From Emticicia fluvialis (lineage in GTDB: Bacteria > Bacteroidota > Bacteroidia > Cytophagales > Spirosomataceae), in the NCBI RefSeq assembly GCF_024793945.1, contig NZ_JANUSD010000004.1:248001-312000 (forward strand): DNA of 64,000 nucleotides, read 5' to 3'. The notes under the pieces are model-generated. The model did not search any database and was not told the DNA's origin. It saw only the letters and a list, made by a program, of their open reading frames with translations. Shown piece by piece: positions 34,213-43,021 of the stretch. The position numbers and the translations under genes are program-made. Every line of letters begins with the position of its first letter. Within the stretch, counting starts at the first letter, position 1.

Positions 34213-34534
34213 GCTGAAAAGATTCGATTTTTTCAGTACCGATGTTAGCATCTGTTTTGGATTAGCCGGCCATATAGCAACGCAAAGGCGGCTTATTCAT
34301 TGTAAGTAAATACGAATTGTAATTAAATTGTTTGAATTAATTCAAGAATTGAAATATACGGTTTAATTGTCGGGTTTCCATATTAATTTGTTTTAACGTA
34401 CCCAGAGCGTAAACTATCTATGTAAGAGATGAGTATTGTAGAAAATAGGTTGTATAGGCGCCGAAACTTTTACAATTGCTCGTTTTTGTAGCAGGTATTT
34501 ATTTATTTCGCATTTTATTACTTAGTGCAGCATT
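34213..34534. other. Divergent intergenic region, Omp85-like gene / maf
   Basis: This 322-bp AT-rich region holds the control signals of two divergent genes. The only notable feature is a 14-bp perfect palindrome, TTGAATTAATTCAA (34332-34345). I see no TAnnTTTG box, ORF or RNA gene. Confidence 0.5.
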
Positions 34535-35110
34535 ATGCAATTATCAAAACCGCTTATACTGGCTTCCAATTCTCCGCGCCGGAAAGAAATCATGCACAAT
34601 GCGGGTTTCGGGTTCTCAATAAAAGTAATACCAACCGATGAGGTTTTTCCTGCTGAAATGCCAGTAGCAGAAGTGCCGGCTTATCTGGCCAAAAACAAGG
34701 CCGAGTGTTTCAGAGAAACCCTGTCTGATGAGATTGTTTTATGTGCAGACACCGTTGTGATTGTTGACAACGAAATTATTAACAAACCTGCCGGTATTGA
34801 TGATGCCCGAAGGATGCTCAGGCTTTTAAGCAATAAAGTGCACAGGGTAATTACCGGGGTTTGTATGATGACAGCCGAAGAAACAATTACTTTCAGCGAC
34901 ACAACCTATGTAACTTTTAAGCCATTGAGCGATTGGGAAATTGAGTATTACATACAAAAATGTCAGCCGTTTGATAAAGCAGGAAGCTATGGCGTGCAGG
35001 ATTTTATAGGTATGATAGGTATTACAAAAATAGAGGGGTCGTTCTATACCGTTATGGGTTTACCTATTCATAAGGTTTATGAGCAGCTTCAGCGGTTTAT
35101 GGTTGTATAG
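34535..35110 (+). CDS. maf: Maf family nucleotide pyrophosphatase
   Basis: A 191-residue cytosolic protein that hydrolyses dTTP/UTP or modified nucleotides to monophosphates, cleaning the nucleotide pool. Family signatures: LILASNSPRRKEIM at the N terminus (residues 7-20), AYLAKNKAE, LCADTVV (the catalytic Asp), and C-terminal KAGSYGVQDFIG and IEGSFYTVMGLP. The C-terminal signature with YGVQD suits the dTTP/UTP type (YhdE-like). It is 26 bp upstream of the amylase gene and may be co-transcribed. Confidence 0.94.
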   Translation: MQLSKPLILASNSPRRKEIMHNAGFGFSIKVIPTDEVFPAEMPVAEVPAYLAKNKAECFRETLSDEIVLCADTVVIVDNEIINKPAGIDDARRMLRLLSNKVHRVITGVCMMTAEETITFSDTTYVTFKPLSDWEIEYYIQKCQPFDKAGSYGVQDFIGMIGITKIEGSFYTVMGLPIHKVYEQLQRFMVV

Positions 35111-35136
35111 TTTCTGCTGTTTAAAATTTAATCGGA

Positions 35137-36864
35137 ATGATTGAGTACCTGACTGATACCAGTCTGACCTTAAGCCTGATAGCACCGTTAAAACAGACGG
35201 TTCATGTGGTGGGCGAGTTTAACGCATGGCAGGTAATTGATGAATATGAAATGCAAAAACAGCCTGATGGTGAAACTTTTGTAATTACCATCAATAATCT
35301 GAAGCCTGACCGCGAATACGCCTATCAATTTCTGATTGACCGCAAAATTGCTATCGCAGACCCTTACACTGAGAAAATTCTGGACCCACAGTTCGACAAG
35401 CTGATTCCTGCCAATACGTATCCTAATCTGAGAAGATACCCATTCGATAATCCATTTCGCGGCACGGTATCCGTATTACAAACGAATCCTGAAGAGTATA
35501 ATTGGCAGGTTGAGTCATTTTTGCCACCTGCCAAAGAAGAACTGGTTATCTATGAATTATTGATTAGAGATTTTGTTGAGTCGCGCAAATACCGAGATGT
35601 GGCCAACTATATTCCTTACTTTAAACAACTGGGTATTAATGCCATTGAGCTGCTACCGGTGCAGGAATTTACCGGAAATGATTCGTGGGGATACAACCCC
35701 ACTTTTTATTTTGCCTCTGACAAAGCCTACGGTACCAAAAACGACCTGAAGTATCTGATAGACAAATGCCATGAAAATGGCATAGCAGTAATACTTGATG
35801 TAGTTTTTAACCATGCCGATAAGCATTTTTCTTACTACAAGGCTTATGAGAAGCCCGGCAAAGCTGACGAGGAGAATCCTTTCTTTAATGAGCAGGCTAC
35901 GCATCCTTTCTCGGTGTTCTTTGATTTTAACCATGAAAGCAGGTACACGCAGGCCTTTTTTGATGATGTATGCCATTTCTGGCTTACTGAATACAAAGTT
36001 GATGGGTTCCGGTTTGACCTCACCAAAGGTTTTACGCAGGTGTTATCATATCCTGATGTGCAGAGGTGGTCAAGCTACGATGCCAGCCGGATAAAATTGC
36101 TGAAACGATTTTATGATAAAATAAGAACTTACCATAAAAAATGTTATCTGATTCTGGAGCATCTGGCAGCTAATGACGAAGAAACCGAACTGGCCGATTA
36201 TGGTTTTTTACTCTGGGGGCATCTGAATCATCAGTTCAGGAATCTGGTTAGAGGTAAAAAAGATAGCGTATCCTGGTTGAGCCATCAGAACAGAGGTTGG
36301 AAATACCCACACCTGGTAGGCTATATAGAAAGCCATGACGAAGAACGCCTGGTATTTGACGGCCTCAGAAAATTAAAAGACTTACCCACAGCACTTGCCC
36401 GCGCAAAAGCTGCTGCGGTTTTGTTTTTTATTTACCCCGGGCCAAAGTTATTCTGGCAATTTGGCGAATTCGGGTACGACATCCACATTGATTTTAACGG
36501 CCGCACTGGTGTAAAACCCATCAGGTGGGAATACCTGAAAAACCCCGGCAGGCAAGCCTTGATGGAAGTTTACAGGCAAATGATTCATTTCAGAAAAAAT
36601 ATTGTTGCATGGAAAGATGGAGAATTCATTGAGGATTCAGACAGTTTAGTGAAGCAAATCAGTATTAATCACCCTGAAATGCAAATCAGATTACTGGTAA
36701 ATTTTGGTTTGAAAGACGCCTCGGTAAAAAGTAATCTGGAAGCAGGAATCTGGTATGATTTTTTTGGCGAGACAACCCGGGAAATTGCAGAGGGGAAACA
36801 GAAAATATTATTAAAGGCAGGCGAATACTACCTGTTTACTACAAAGAAGATAAACAAATTTTAA
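35137..36864 (+). CDS. GH13 alpha-amylase-family enzyme with N-terminal CBM48-like domain
   Basis: A 575-residue enzyme without a signal peptide, so cytosolic. The first ~100 residues form a CBM48/isoamylase-N-like sandwich (VVGEFNAW, YAYQFLIDRK). The GH13 barrel shows DVVFNHAD (region I), DGFRFDLTKGF with the nucleophile Asp294 (region II), LILEHLA with acid/base Glu341 (region III) and IESHDEERL with transition-state Asp401 (region IV). A C-terminal beta domain follows. This suggests glycogen or maltodextrin metabolism, but cleavage versus branching specificity cannot be read. It is directly followed by a sorting-domain-like gene. Confidence 0.92.
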   Translation: MIEYLTDTSLTLSLIAPLKQTVHVVGEFNAWQVIDEYEMQKQPDGETFVITINNLKPDREYAYQFLIDRKIAIADPYTEKILDPQFDKLIPANTYPNLRRYPFDNPFRGTVSVLQTNPEEYNWQVESFLPPAKEELVIYELLIRDFVESRKYRDVANYIPYFKQLGINAIELLPVQEFTGNDSWGYNPTFYFASDKAYGTKNDLKYLIDKCHENGIAVILDVVFNHADKHFSYYKAYEKPGKADEENPFFNEQATHPFSVFFDFNHESRYTQAFFDDVCHFWLTEYKVDGFRFDLTKGFTQVLSYPDVQRWSSYDASRIKLLKRFYDKIRTYHKKCYLILEHLAANDEETELADYGFLLWGHLNHQFRNLVRGKKDSVSWLSHQNRGWKYPHLVGYIESHDEERLVFDGLRKLKDLPTALARAKAAAVLFFIYPGPKLFWQFGEFGYDIHIDFNGRTGVKPIRWEYLKNPGRQALMEVYRQMIHFRKNIVAWKDGEFIEDSDSLVKQISINHPEMQIRLLVNFGLKDASVKSNLEAGIWYDFFGETTREIAEGKQKILLKAGEYYLFTTKKINKF

Positions 36865-36866
36865 AA

Positions 36867-37109
36867 ATGAGAAAAGACGACCTGGTGATATTTTATAACG
36901 AGCCCGATGAAAAAGTATATGTAAAAGTGCCACCGGGTTATGAAACGCATTACCAGCTATCTAATCTGGCCGGGAAAATCCTGCAGGAAGAAGTACATAC
37001 AAAAGCCCTGCACGATTTTGATCTGGCAGGGCTTCCGGAAGGTATATATTTTGTTATCGTAAATCAGGATGATGTAATCCGTTCAAAGAAAATCATCAAA
37101 AATACCTGA
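36867..37109 (+). CDS. Small stand-alone T9SS sorting-domain-like protein
   Basis: An 80-residue protein that looks like a T9SS type A C-terminal sorting domain without a cargo. The pattern runs VYVKVPPGYETHYQLSNLAGKIL, then FDLAGLPEGIYFVIV and ends SKKIIK, as in such domains (strand, GK, LxxGIYxVxV, KKIIK). It has no signal peptide. Its ATG lies two bases after the amylase stop codon and the two are surely co-transcribed. The amylase is also unsignalled, so export by T9SS is not expected. It may be a domain retained for carbohydrate binding, or a remnant; the sorting-domain resemblance is by pattern only. Confidence 0.65.
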   Translation: MRKDDLVIFYNEPDEKVYVKVPPGYETHYQLSNLAGKILQEEVHTKALHDFDLAGLPEGIYFVIVNQDDVIRSKKIIKNT

Positions 37110-37112
37110 TTC

Positions 37113-38840
37113 CTAACGGTTCATAGTCATTAAAAACTCTTCGTTGGTACGTGTTCCTTTCATTTTGTCAAGCAAGAACTCCATAGTTTCCATAGGGTTC
37201 ATGTCTGCCATATATTTACGCAGCAACCATACTTTCTGAAGGGTTTCTTTATCCATCAGGAGGTCTTCACGACGGGTACCCGAAGCAAGAATATCAATAG
37301 CCGGATACACACGTTTATTAGACAACTTACGGTCAAGCTGCAACTCCATGTTACCGGTACCTTTAAACTCTTCAAAAATTACCTCGTCCATTTTAGAGCC
37401 GGTGTCTATCAGGGCAGTAGCAATAATGGTAAGCGAGCCACCATTTTCTACATTACGGGCTGCACCAAAGAAACGTTTTGGCTTATGGAGTGCGTTGGCG
37501 TCAACACCACCGGAAAGTATTTTACCCGAAGATGGAATAACCGTGTTATAAGCACGTGCCAGACGCGTAATAGAATCGAGAAGAATAACAACATCATGAC
37601 CGCACTCAACCAGGCGTTTGGCTTTTTCAAGTACCAGACCAGACACTTTTACGTGGCGGTCGGCGGTTTCGTCAAACGTAGAAGATATTACTTCTGCGCG
37701 CACACTGCGCTGCATGTCGGTTACCTCTTCCGGGCGTTCGTCAATCAGTAGTATAATCAGGTATATTTCCGGATGATTACGGGTAATAGCATTTGCAATT
37801 TCTTTCAGCAATACAGTTTTACCTGTTTTGGGCTGTGCCACAATCATACCACGCTGGCCTTTACCAATAGGCGCAAACAAATCAAGCACACGCGTAGAAT
37901 AAACATCTGGTTTGCTGCTTAGTTTGATATGTTCGTTAGGAAACAAAGGCGTGAGGTATTCAAACGGTATACGGTCGCGTATCTCTTCGGTAGTTTTACC
38001 GTTTACAGATAGCACCTTAAGTAAGGCAAAGTATTTTTCACCTTCTTTTGGGGGGCGAATGGCACCCTTAACGGTATCTCCGGTTTTAAGGCCAAAAAGC
38101 TTTATCTGCGACGGCGACACGTAGATGTCGTCGGGGCTTGCCAGATAATTGTAGTCGGCAGAACGAAGGAAACCATATCCGCCTTCCTGCATTATTTCCA
38201 GCACACCTTCGTTTTCAATCAAACCGTCAAACTCTTTAATAAGATTATTGAACTGTTTCTTGATAACCTTGGTGTAGTCGTCAACAAAGCGTTTGTCTTC
38301 TTTTTGTTCAACAATATCCGGAACGATGTCGTCTGTCAGGCCTTCAAATTCGCTCATTTCTGCGTCAATTTCAGACAAGTCAAAGTCTTCTGCTTCTTCC
38401 AGATTCATAATCGGCTCAAGGTCTGGCACAAGAAGCATATCCGGCTGTGGCTGGGCATCTTCATTCACCGGCTCAGGGGCAAATGATGGAGAGAATTCAG
38501 GTGCAGGGGCTTTATCAAACAGCTTTTTGCTGCCAACTTTTTTCTGTGGCTCTTTTGGCATGGCATTCATATCAGCTGCTTTGTTGTCGGCTGTTTTATT
38601 TATTCTGGTTCGGCCTTTCTGAACTTTATTATCGTTAAAGAGTGGCTCTTCAAAGTTACTTCCGGTTGCTTCGGCAACTTCCTTGGGTAAATTAAAAGTT
38701 AATTTATGGGACTGGTGTTCCAAAATCTTTTCAATTAATTCCGGCTTCGAGGCATTGCGGACATCCTTAATGCCCACTTCAATACAAATTTTTCTTAACT
38801 CTGATAGAAGTTTCAGATTCAGTTCTTCTGATGTATACAT
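37113..38840 (-). CDS. rho: Transcription termination factor Rho with acidic insertion
   Basis: Rho is a hexameric RNA helicase that ends transcription. The 575 residues exceed the ~420 of E. coli Rho because of a low-complexity, Glu/Asp/Pro-rich insertion at about 70-190, after the N-terminal helix bundle (SELRKICIEVGI). The core is canonical: RNA-binding fold (GVLEIMQEGGYGFLRSADYNYL), Walker A AQPKTGKTVLLKE, Walker B region VVILLDSITRLARAYN, Q-loop/R-loop segment SGKILSGGVDANALHKPKRFFGAARN, and C-terminal RREDLLMDKE. The stop codon is three bases from that of the convergent small gene, with no hairpin between. Confidence 0.96.
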   Translation of the reverse strand: MYTSEELNLKLLSELRKICIEVGIKDVRNASKPELIEKILEHQSHKLTFNLPKEVAEATGSNFEEPLFNDNKVQKGRTRINKTADNKAADMNAMPKEPQKKVGSKKLFDKAPAPEFSPSFAPEPVNEDAQPQPDMLLVPDLEPIMNLEEAEDFDLSEIDAEMSEFEGLTDDIVPDIVEQKEDKRFVDDYTKVIKKQFNNLIKEFDGLIENEGVLEIMQEGGYGFLRSADYNYLASPDDIYVSPSQIKLFGLKTGDTVKGAIRPPKEGEKYFALLKVLSVNGKTTEEIRDRIPFEYLTPLFPNEHIKLSSKPDVYSTRVLDLFAPIGKGQRGMIVAQPKTGKTVLLKEIANAITRNHPEIYLIILLIDERPEEVTDMQRSVRAEVISSTFDETADRHVKVSGLVLEKAKRLVECGHDVVILLDSITRLARAYNTVIPSSGKILSGGVDANALHKPKRFFGAARNVENGGSLTIIATALIDTGSKMDEVIFEEFKGTGNMELQLDRKLSNKRVYPAIDILASGTRREDLLMDKETLQKVWLLRKYMADMNPMETMEFLLDKMKGTRTNEEFLMTMNR

Positions 38841-39315
38841 ACGTGAGAATCAACTATACTATTTTGCGATGGTTAGAGACTAAAATCGATGCTGAAAAAA
38901 GAAAAGGACATTATAAGTTTGTGAACAGTTGAAAGCAAATTACAGGCAGTATTTGAACACTAACGGTTAAAAAGTATTTTACTTTAACTGGAGATTAATT
39001 TTAATTTTACTTAGTATCAAAATTTAACTATAATCAGGGATAAACCCGAATTAAGAAATTAGCAAGCAATATTTGGATTGTAATTTCAGAAATTGATTGA
39101 TTCAAAGAGGGTGTTTTCTTAATTCAGAAAGCCTATTGAAGTTAAACTGGGATTTGAATGCAATTATATGGCAAATATTTTAGAAAATCAAAATTTTCTT
39201 AAAATATTTTTTTATCGGTACGCTTTTTTGATTCAACCGTATCGGTATGTCCTAATTTTCAGCCTTATGATTTTGTAACACTAAATTACAGGCTGAAAGT
39301 TCAATCTTTTTTAAA
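38841..39315. other. Leader region of rho and 3' region of thrB
   Basis: A 475-bp very AT-rich gap. It holds an imperfect 16-bp inverted repeat (39173-39188 with 39193-39209; one extra T) around a 4-base loop. Two related short motifs (ATCGGTACG, ATCGGTATG) occur at about 39213-39250. I find no TAnnTTTG box on the minus strand and no ORF. A long leader for Rho autoregulation is possible. Confidence 0.45.
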
Positions 39316-40245
39316 TTAATTTAAAACTTTGGGGCCTTGTGTGTTTACACCAGAAACATAAGCATTGCAGTGTATGCTTGCTTTTTCGAAGGCTGTTTTC
39401 ATAGCCATAGATACTTTCTCGGCGGTTTCCTGCCCACGGCTGAAAGCAAAAACAGATGGCCCGGCACCAGAAATACTGCACCCTAAAGCACCGGCTTCAA
39501 GGGCTGCATTTTTTACCTCCCAAAATTCCGGAATCAATATAGAACGAACAGGCTCAATAATAAAATCTACCATTGAGCGGGCAATCAAATCATAATCAGA
39601 CTGCATAAGCCCGGCAATCATACCGGCTACGTTACCCATCTGAGCAATGGTATTTTTCATTGATACCTCATTACGTAGTATGTAACGGGCATCTTTGGTG
39701 TTTACTTCAATATCGGGGTGTACTATTGTTACAAAAAGCTCTTGCGGGGTAGGCACATTAAAAAAATCAAGCGGGTTGTAACTACGTATTACCACAAATC
39801 CTCCCATTAAAGCCGGTGCTACGTTGTCGGCATGGGCTGCCCCACAGGCTATACGTTCGCCTTCCATGGCATAAGGCAGCAGGTCTTTAACCGGTACAGG
39901 CCTGCCCAGTAATTCGTTTACGGCAAATACCCCGGCTACCGAGCTTGCCGAGCTACTACCCAGACCACTGCCCAGTGGCATTTTTTTATGCAGCTCAACA
40001 TTAAAGCCTTGCGCCAGTCCCAATTTTTTAAGGTAGGTAATAACCGGAACCGTAACCGCATTTTTTTGAGGGTCAAGGGTTAGTTTGCCATCCTCACCGC
40101 TTATTTTTGTAATTACTATCTTCGAATCGTCCCTTTTAGAAATGATAACTTCGTCGCCAGGTGCATCAACAGCAAAGCCAAATATATCAAAACCGCAGGC
40201 AACATTAGCAACAGTGGCAGGTGCAAAAACTTTAATTGAATCCAT
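39316..40245 (-). CDS. thrB: Homoserine kinase
   Basis: ThrB phosphorylates homoserine for threonine synthesis and belongs to the GHMP kinase superfamily. The 309 residues begin with KVFAPATVANVACGFD (a classical ThrB N terminus), and the ATP-binding motif is PLGSGLGSSSASSVAG. GCSISGAGPSVFAF is the C-terminal glycine motif. The frame opens at a TTG at 40275 but that codon lies inside the -7 box; ATG 40245 is the correct start. It is about 38 kb from thrA, not in an operon with it. Confidence 0.95.
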   Translation of the reverse strand: MDSIKVFAPATVANVACGFDIFGFAVDAPGDEVIISKRDDSKIVITKISGEDGKLTLDPQKNAVTVPVITYLKKLGLAQGFNVELHKKMPLGSGLGSSSASSVAGVFAVNELLGRPVPVKDLLPYAMEGERIACGAAHADNVAPALMGGFVVIRSYNPLDFFNVPTPQELFVTIVHPDIEVNTKDARYILRNEVSMKNTIAQMGNVAGMIAGLMQSDYDLIARSMVDFIIEPVRSILIPEFWEVKNAALEAGALGCSISGAGPSVFAFSRGQETAEKVSMAMKTAFEKASIHCNAYVSGVNTQGPKVLN

Positions 40246-40610
40246 CAGGACAAAATGAGATTTAGGTTCGCTCAAAATTAATCTTTTTGAAGCATTTACA
40301 GAAATATTTTTAAGTGCGCCATTAATTTGAATATGCAGGATGAACGATCATTGGTTTTTTTCTGCAAATTTAATAAAGAAATGCCACCTAAATGATTGCA
40401 CTTAGGTTACTTTTTACTACTTTTCGCGCTTTAAATTGATTTGGTCCGCAAATTAATTTTAAACCTTTTCATTTTGTTATTTACAAAGTGTTTAGGTTTC
40501 GGGGTTACAACGGCCCAAATCAATAAAATAAGGGTTTATAAACGGCATGAATATTAATTTCTAACCTAACCAAATATTAATGTATACAACAATTAAAAGA
40601 AATTGAGACC
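40246..40610. other. Divergent region, thrB / membrane HhH gene
   Basis: A 365-bp AT-rich region with the thrB -7 box (40273-40280). No other promoter, repeat or ORF is convincing on the plus-strand side. Confidence 0.5.
40273..40302 (-). promoter_or_regulatory. Promoter of thrB
   Basis: Minus-strand TAATTTTG (40280-40273) with TCTG at 40302-40299, spacer 18. The -7 box is a full match, the -33 box partial. It ends 27 bases before ATG 40245 and fixes that start. Confidence 0.6.
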
Positions 40611-41141
40611 ATGGAAAATCTACGCACAATTTTTACTGATTTCCCACTGGAAGTTTTAATAATATGGTTTTTGCTAACAGGGTTTTTGTGGTGGTTTATG
40701 AACAGGGAGCTTGGTAAGTGGAAGTCAAAAACTACAGAGTTATTGAATAGAATAAAATTTCTGGAAGGAGAGTTAGACGCCTGCCGTAAAACCAGAATAT
40801 CGGTATCAGTTGATTCGGGTGCTACTACCGGCCAGACGGCTGGCTTTGCAGGCACCAGTGTAGCAAATGTTGCATTGCCCCCGCCAGTAAAAGACGACCT
40901 GAAAATTGTTGAAGGCATTGGGCCTAAAATTGAAGAACTTTTCAATAAGGCAGGTATTTATACATTTGCTCAATTGGCTGATACGCCGGTTAGCAAAATG
41001 AAAGAGATTCTTGACAAAGCAGGTAGCCGGTTTCATATACATGACCCTACTACCTGGGCCGACCAGTCTTCGCTGGCACGAGATGGGAAATGGGACGAAC
41101 TAAAAAAATGGCAGGACGAACTCTATAAAGGGCGGCTATGA
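40611..41141 (+). CDS. Membrane-anchored helix-hairpin-helix protein
   Basis: A 176-residue protein with one N-terminal membrane helix (about 13-30; LEVLIIWFLLTGFLWWF), a short coiled-coil helix (TTELLNRIKFLEGELDAC), and a C-terminal helix-hairpin-helix domain (about 95-140; DDLKIVEGIGPKIEELFNKAG). The GIGPK turn is typical of DNA-binding HhH domains, as in predicted flap-endonuclease-like small proteins of Bacteroidota. A DNA-binding domain tied to the membrane is unusual; it may act in chromosome anchoring or may bind protein instead. No catalytic residues are visible. Terminated at 41183. Confidence 0.75.
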   Translation: MENLRTIFTDFPLEVLIIWFLLTGFLWWFMNRELGKWKSKTTELLNRIKFLEGELDACRKTRISVSVDSGATTGQTAGFAGTSVANVALPPPVKDDLKIVEGIGPKIEELFNKAGIYTFAQLADTPVSKMKEILDKAGSRFHIHDPTTWADQSSLARDGKWDELKKWQDELYKGRL

Positions 41142-41182
41142 TTCAGGCGCTTTGGGTGGTGATATAAAAAGTAATTTTAGGG

Positions 41183-41218
41183 TCTCCTGCATTATAAATG
41201 TCGGAGATTTTTATTTTT
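41183..41218 (+). terminator. Terminator of the membrane HhH gene
   Basis: Stem of 5 bp, a 2-by-2 internal loop and 4 bp (41183-41193 with 41197-41207), followed by TTTTTATTTTT. Confidence 0.65.
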
Positions 41219-41426
41219 AAGGCTTAATGGTTAATATCTTAAAATTTAAAAGAAAATCTAAGTGCAATTATAATCTGCGGGTTGCTTTTTTCTGGCTGAA
41301 AATGCAAATCTTTAAAAAAAAATACCGTGATTCGCATTCTGATTTGAAGCAGACCCGGTCTTTTTTTTTTAATTTCTGAAAGCTGGTAGAAAGGTGCTTC
41401 AAAGCGTTGGAAATTATTTTTGAAAA

Positions 41427-41993
41427 ATGAAACGACTTGCCATTTTAGCCTCGGGTTCTGGTAGTAATGCTGAAAAAATCATAAACTACTTTGCCAATAA
41501 TGAGGCCGTTAGCATAGACTTATTACTTACCAATAATCCGCAGGCAGGTGTTATTGAAAGAGGCCGCAGGCTTGGTGTGCCGGTAGTGGTTTTTGATAAA
41601 AAATCATTTTCGCATACAGACAGGGTAGTAGAAATATTAAAAAAACAGGAGATTGACTGGGTTATTCTGGCGGGCTTTTTATGGTTGGTACCTGTCAGTT
41701 TAATCAGCGCTTTTCCTGATAAAATTATCAATATTCATCCGGCGCTTTTGCCGAAATATGGTGGTAAAGGTATGTGGGGGCATTATGTGCATGAAGCGGT
41801 GCATGCCAACAAAGATACCGAGTCGGGCATTACTATTCATTTTGTGAATGAAAAGTATGACGAGGGAAAAATTATTTTTCAGGCAAAATGTGAACTGGCA
41901 GCGAGCGATTCGCCTGACGATATAGCTGCGAAAGTTCAGGTGCTTGAGCACAGGCATTTTCCTGAAGTGATAGAGGAATTGATTTCAGGCTAA
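41427..41993 (+). CDS. purN: Phosphoribosylglycinamide formyltransferase
   Basis: PurN transfers the formyl group of 10-formyl-THF to GAR in purine synthesis. The 188-residue protein carries ILASGSGSNAEKII (phosphate-binding, residues 6-19), NIHPALLPKYGGKGMWG with catalytic His, and the Asp-containing SGITIHFVNEKYDEGKII loop. Length and motifs fit the monofunctional enzyme. It is followed 14 bp later by corA on the same strand. No other pur gene is near. Confidence 0.94.
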   Translation: MKRLAILASGSGSNAEKIINYFANNEAVSIDLLLTNNPQAGVIERGRRLGVPVVVFDKKSFSHTDRVVEILKKQEIDWVILAGFLWLVPVSLISAFPDKIINIHPALLPKYGGKGMWGHYVHEAVHANKDTESGITIHFVNEKYDEGKIIFQAKCELAASDSPDDIAAKVQVLEHRHFPEVIEELISG

Positions 41994-42007
41994 AAAATCT
42001 TTGGCTT

Positions 42008-42952
42008 ATGGTACGTATTTATTATAAAGAGGGTAAGCAGGTAAAGAAAGAAACAGATGTGCGTGAGATGGCGCATCTTAAAAACGTAATGTGGGTTGAC
42101 TTGCAGTCGGCGTCTCAGGACGAAGAGGAATGGATTGAGGCCAAAAGTGACATCAGTTTTCAGACACCGCAGGAAATAGTAGAAATTGAAAGCAGCGCCC
42201 GCTACTTTGAACAGAATAATACAATTAATGCCAACTCTAACTTTTTAAAAGCAGACCACGACGGCTATCATTTTTATCCGGTATCGTTTCTTATCCGCGA
42301 CAACGTTTTGTTTACTTATCGCCATGGCGATTCCAGAACTTTTGCCGATACCGTAAAAAAAATTAAGCTGGGCGAAGAAGTTTTTAAAGACGGCGTAGAT
42401 ATTCTTTTGCTGCTGCTTGAAACCCGTATTGAATCTGACGCTGACCTTTTGGAGAACATGACCAAAGAGGTAAAGAATATCAGTAAGGCCCTAAGCAGAG
42501 AAAAGAAGCCGAAACAGGCATCATTGCTTAAAATCAATAACCTGCAGGAGAACACGATGCTCATCCGCGAAAGTATCATAGATAAGCAAAGGGTGCTTTC
42601 TCAGATACTCCGCAGTGCGTATTTCCCAGAAGACCGCAAAGAGCGGCTCCGAATTGTGTTGAAAGATATTACCTCACTACTTGAATACACCACTTTCAAT
42701 TTTGAGCGTTTAGAGTATTTGCAGGATACCTTCATGGGTTTGATTAACCTTGAGCAGAACGAAATTATCAAGATTTTTACGGTAGTTACCATAGCCTTTT
42801 TACCACCTACGCTTATTGCAGGCATATTTGGTATGAATTATCAGGTTATACCTTCTTCTGAATATAAGTATGGTTTCTGGATAGCGGTGTTTCTGATGGT
42901 TTGTTCATCACTGCTGTTTCTTTTCTTTTTCAAAAAGAAAAAATGGATTTAA
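42008..42952 (+). CDS. corA: CorA family magnesium/cobalt transporter
   Basis: A 314-residue divalent-cation channel. The cytosolic N-terminal part is followed by the long stalk helix and two C-terminal membrane helices; the first ends in the signature GMN (FGMNYQ, around residue 279), the second precedes a basic tail KKKKW. The preceding FTVVTIAFLPPTLIAGIFG is typical. It probably shares a transcript with purN. Confidence 0.94.
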   Translation: MVRIYYKEGKQVKKETDVREMAHLKNVMWVDLQSASQDEEEWIEAKSDISFQTPQEIVEIESSARYFEQNNTINANSNFLKADHDGYHFYPVSFLIRDNVLFTYRHGDSRTFADTVKKIKLGEEVFKDGVDILLLLLETRIESDADLLENMTKEVKNISKALSREKKPKQASLLKINNLQENTMLIRESIIDKQRVLSQILRSAYFPEDRKERLRIVLKDITSLLEYTTFNFERLEYLQDTFMGLINLEQNEIIKIFTVVTIAFLPPTLIAGIFGMNYQVIPSSEYKYGFWIAVFLMVCSSLLFLFFFKKKKWI

Positions 42953-43021
42953 TTCCTGATGTGTAAGGCACATTGCTTTATAGTTTATTTAGTACGCTTA
43001 ACAAATTAATTGTGACGGGTT

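Noticed and set aside
36850..36880. Frameshift joining the amylase and the sorting-domain-like gene
   Set aside because: The amylase has a complete C-terminal domain and normal stop; the next gene has its own ATG, and no slippery site is seen.
39173..39209. AT-rich hairpin as a thrB terminator
   Set aside because: In the leftward direction no T-run follows the stem; it is kept only as a repeat in the leader region.
41415..41422. TATTTTTG box before purN
   Set aside because: Only five bases separate it from the ATG, so transcription would begin inside the coding region. No -33 box.
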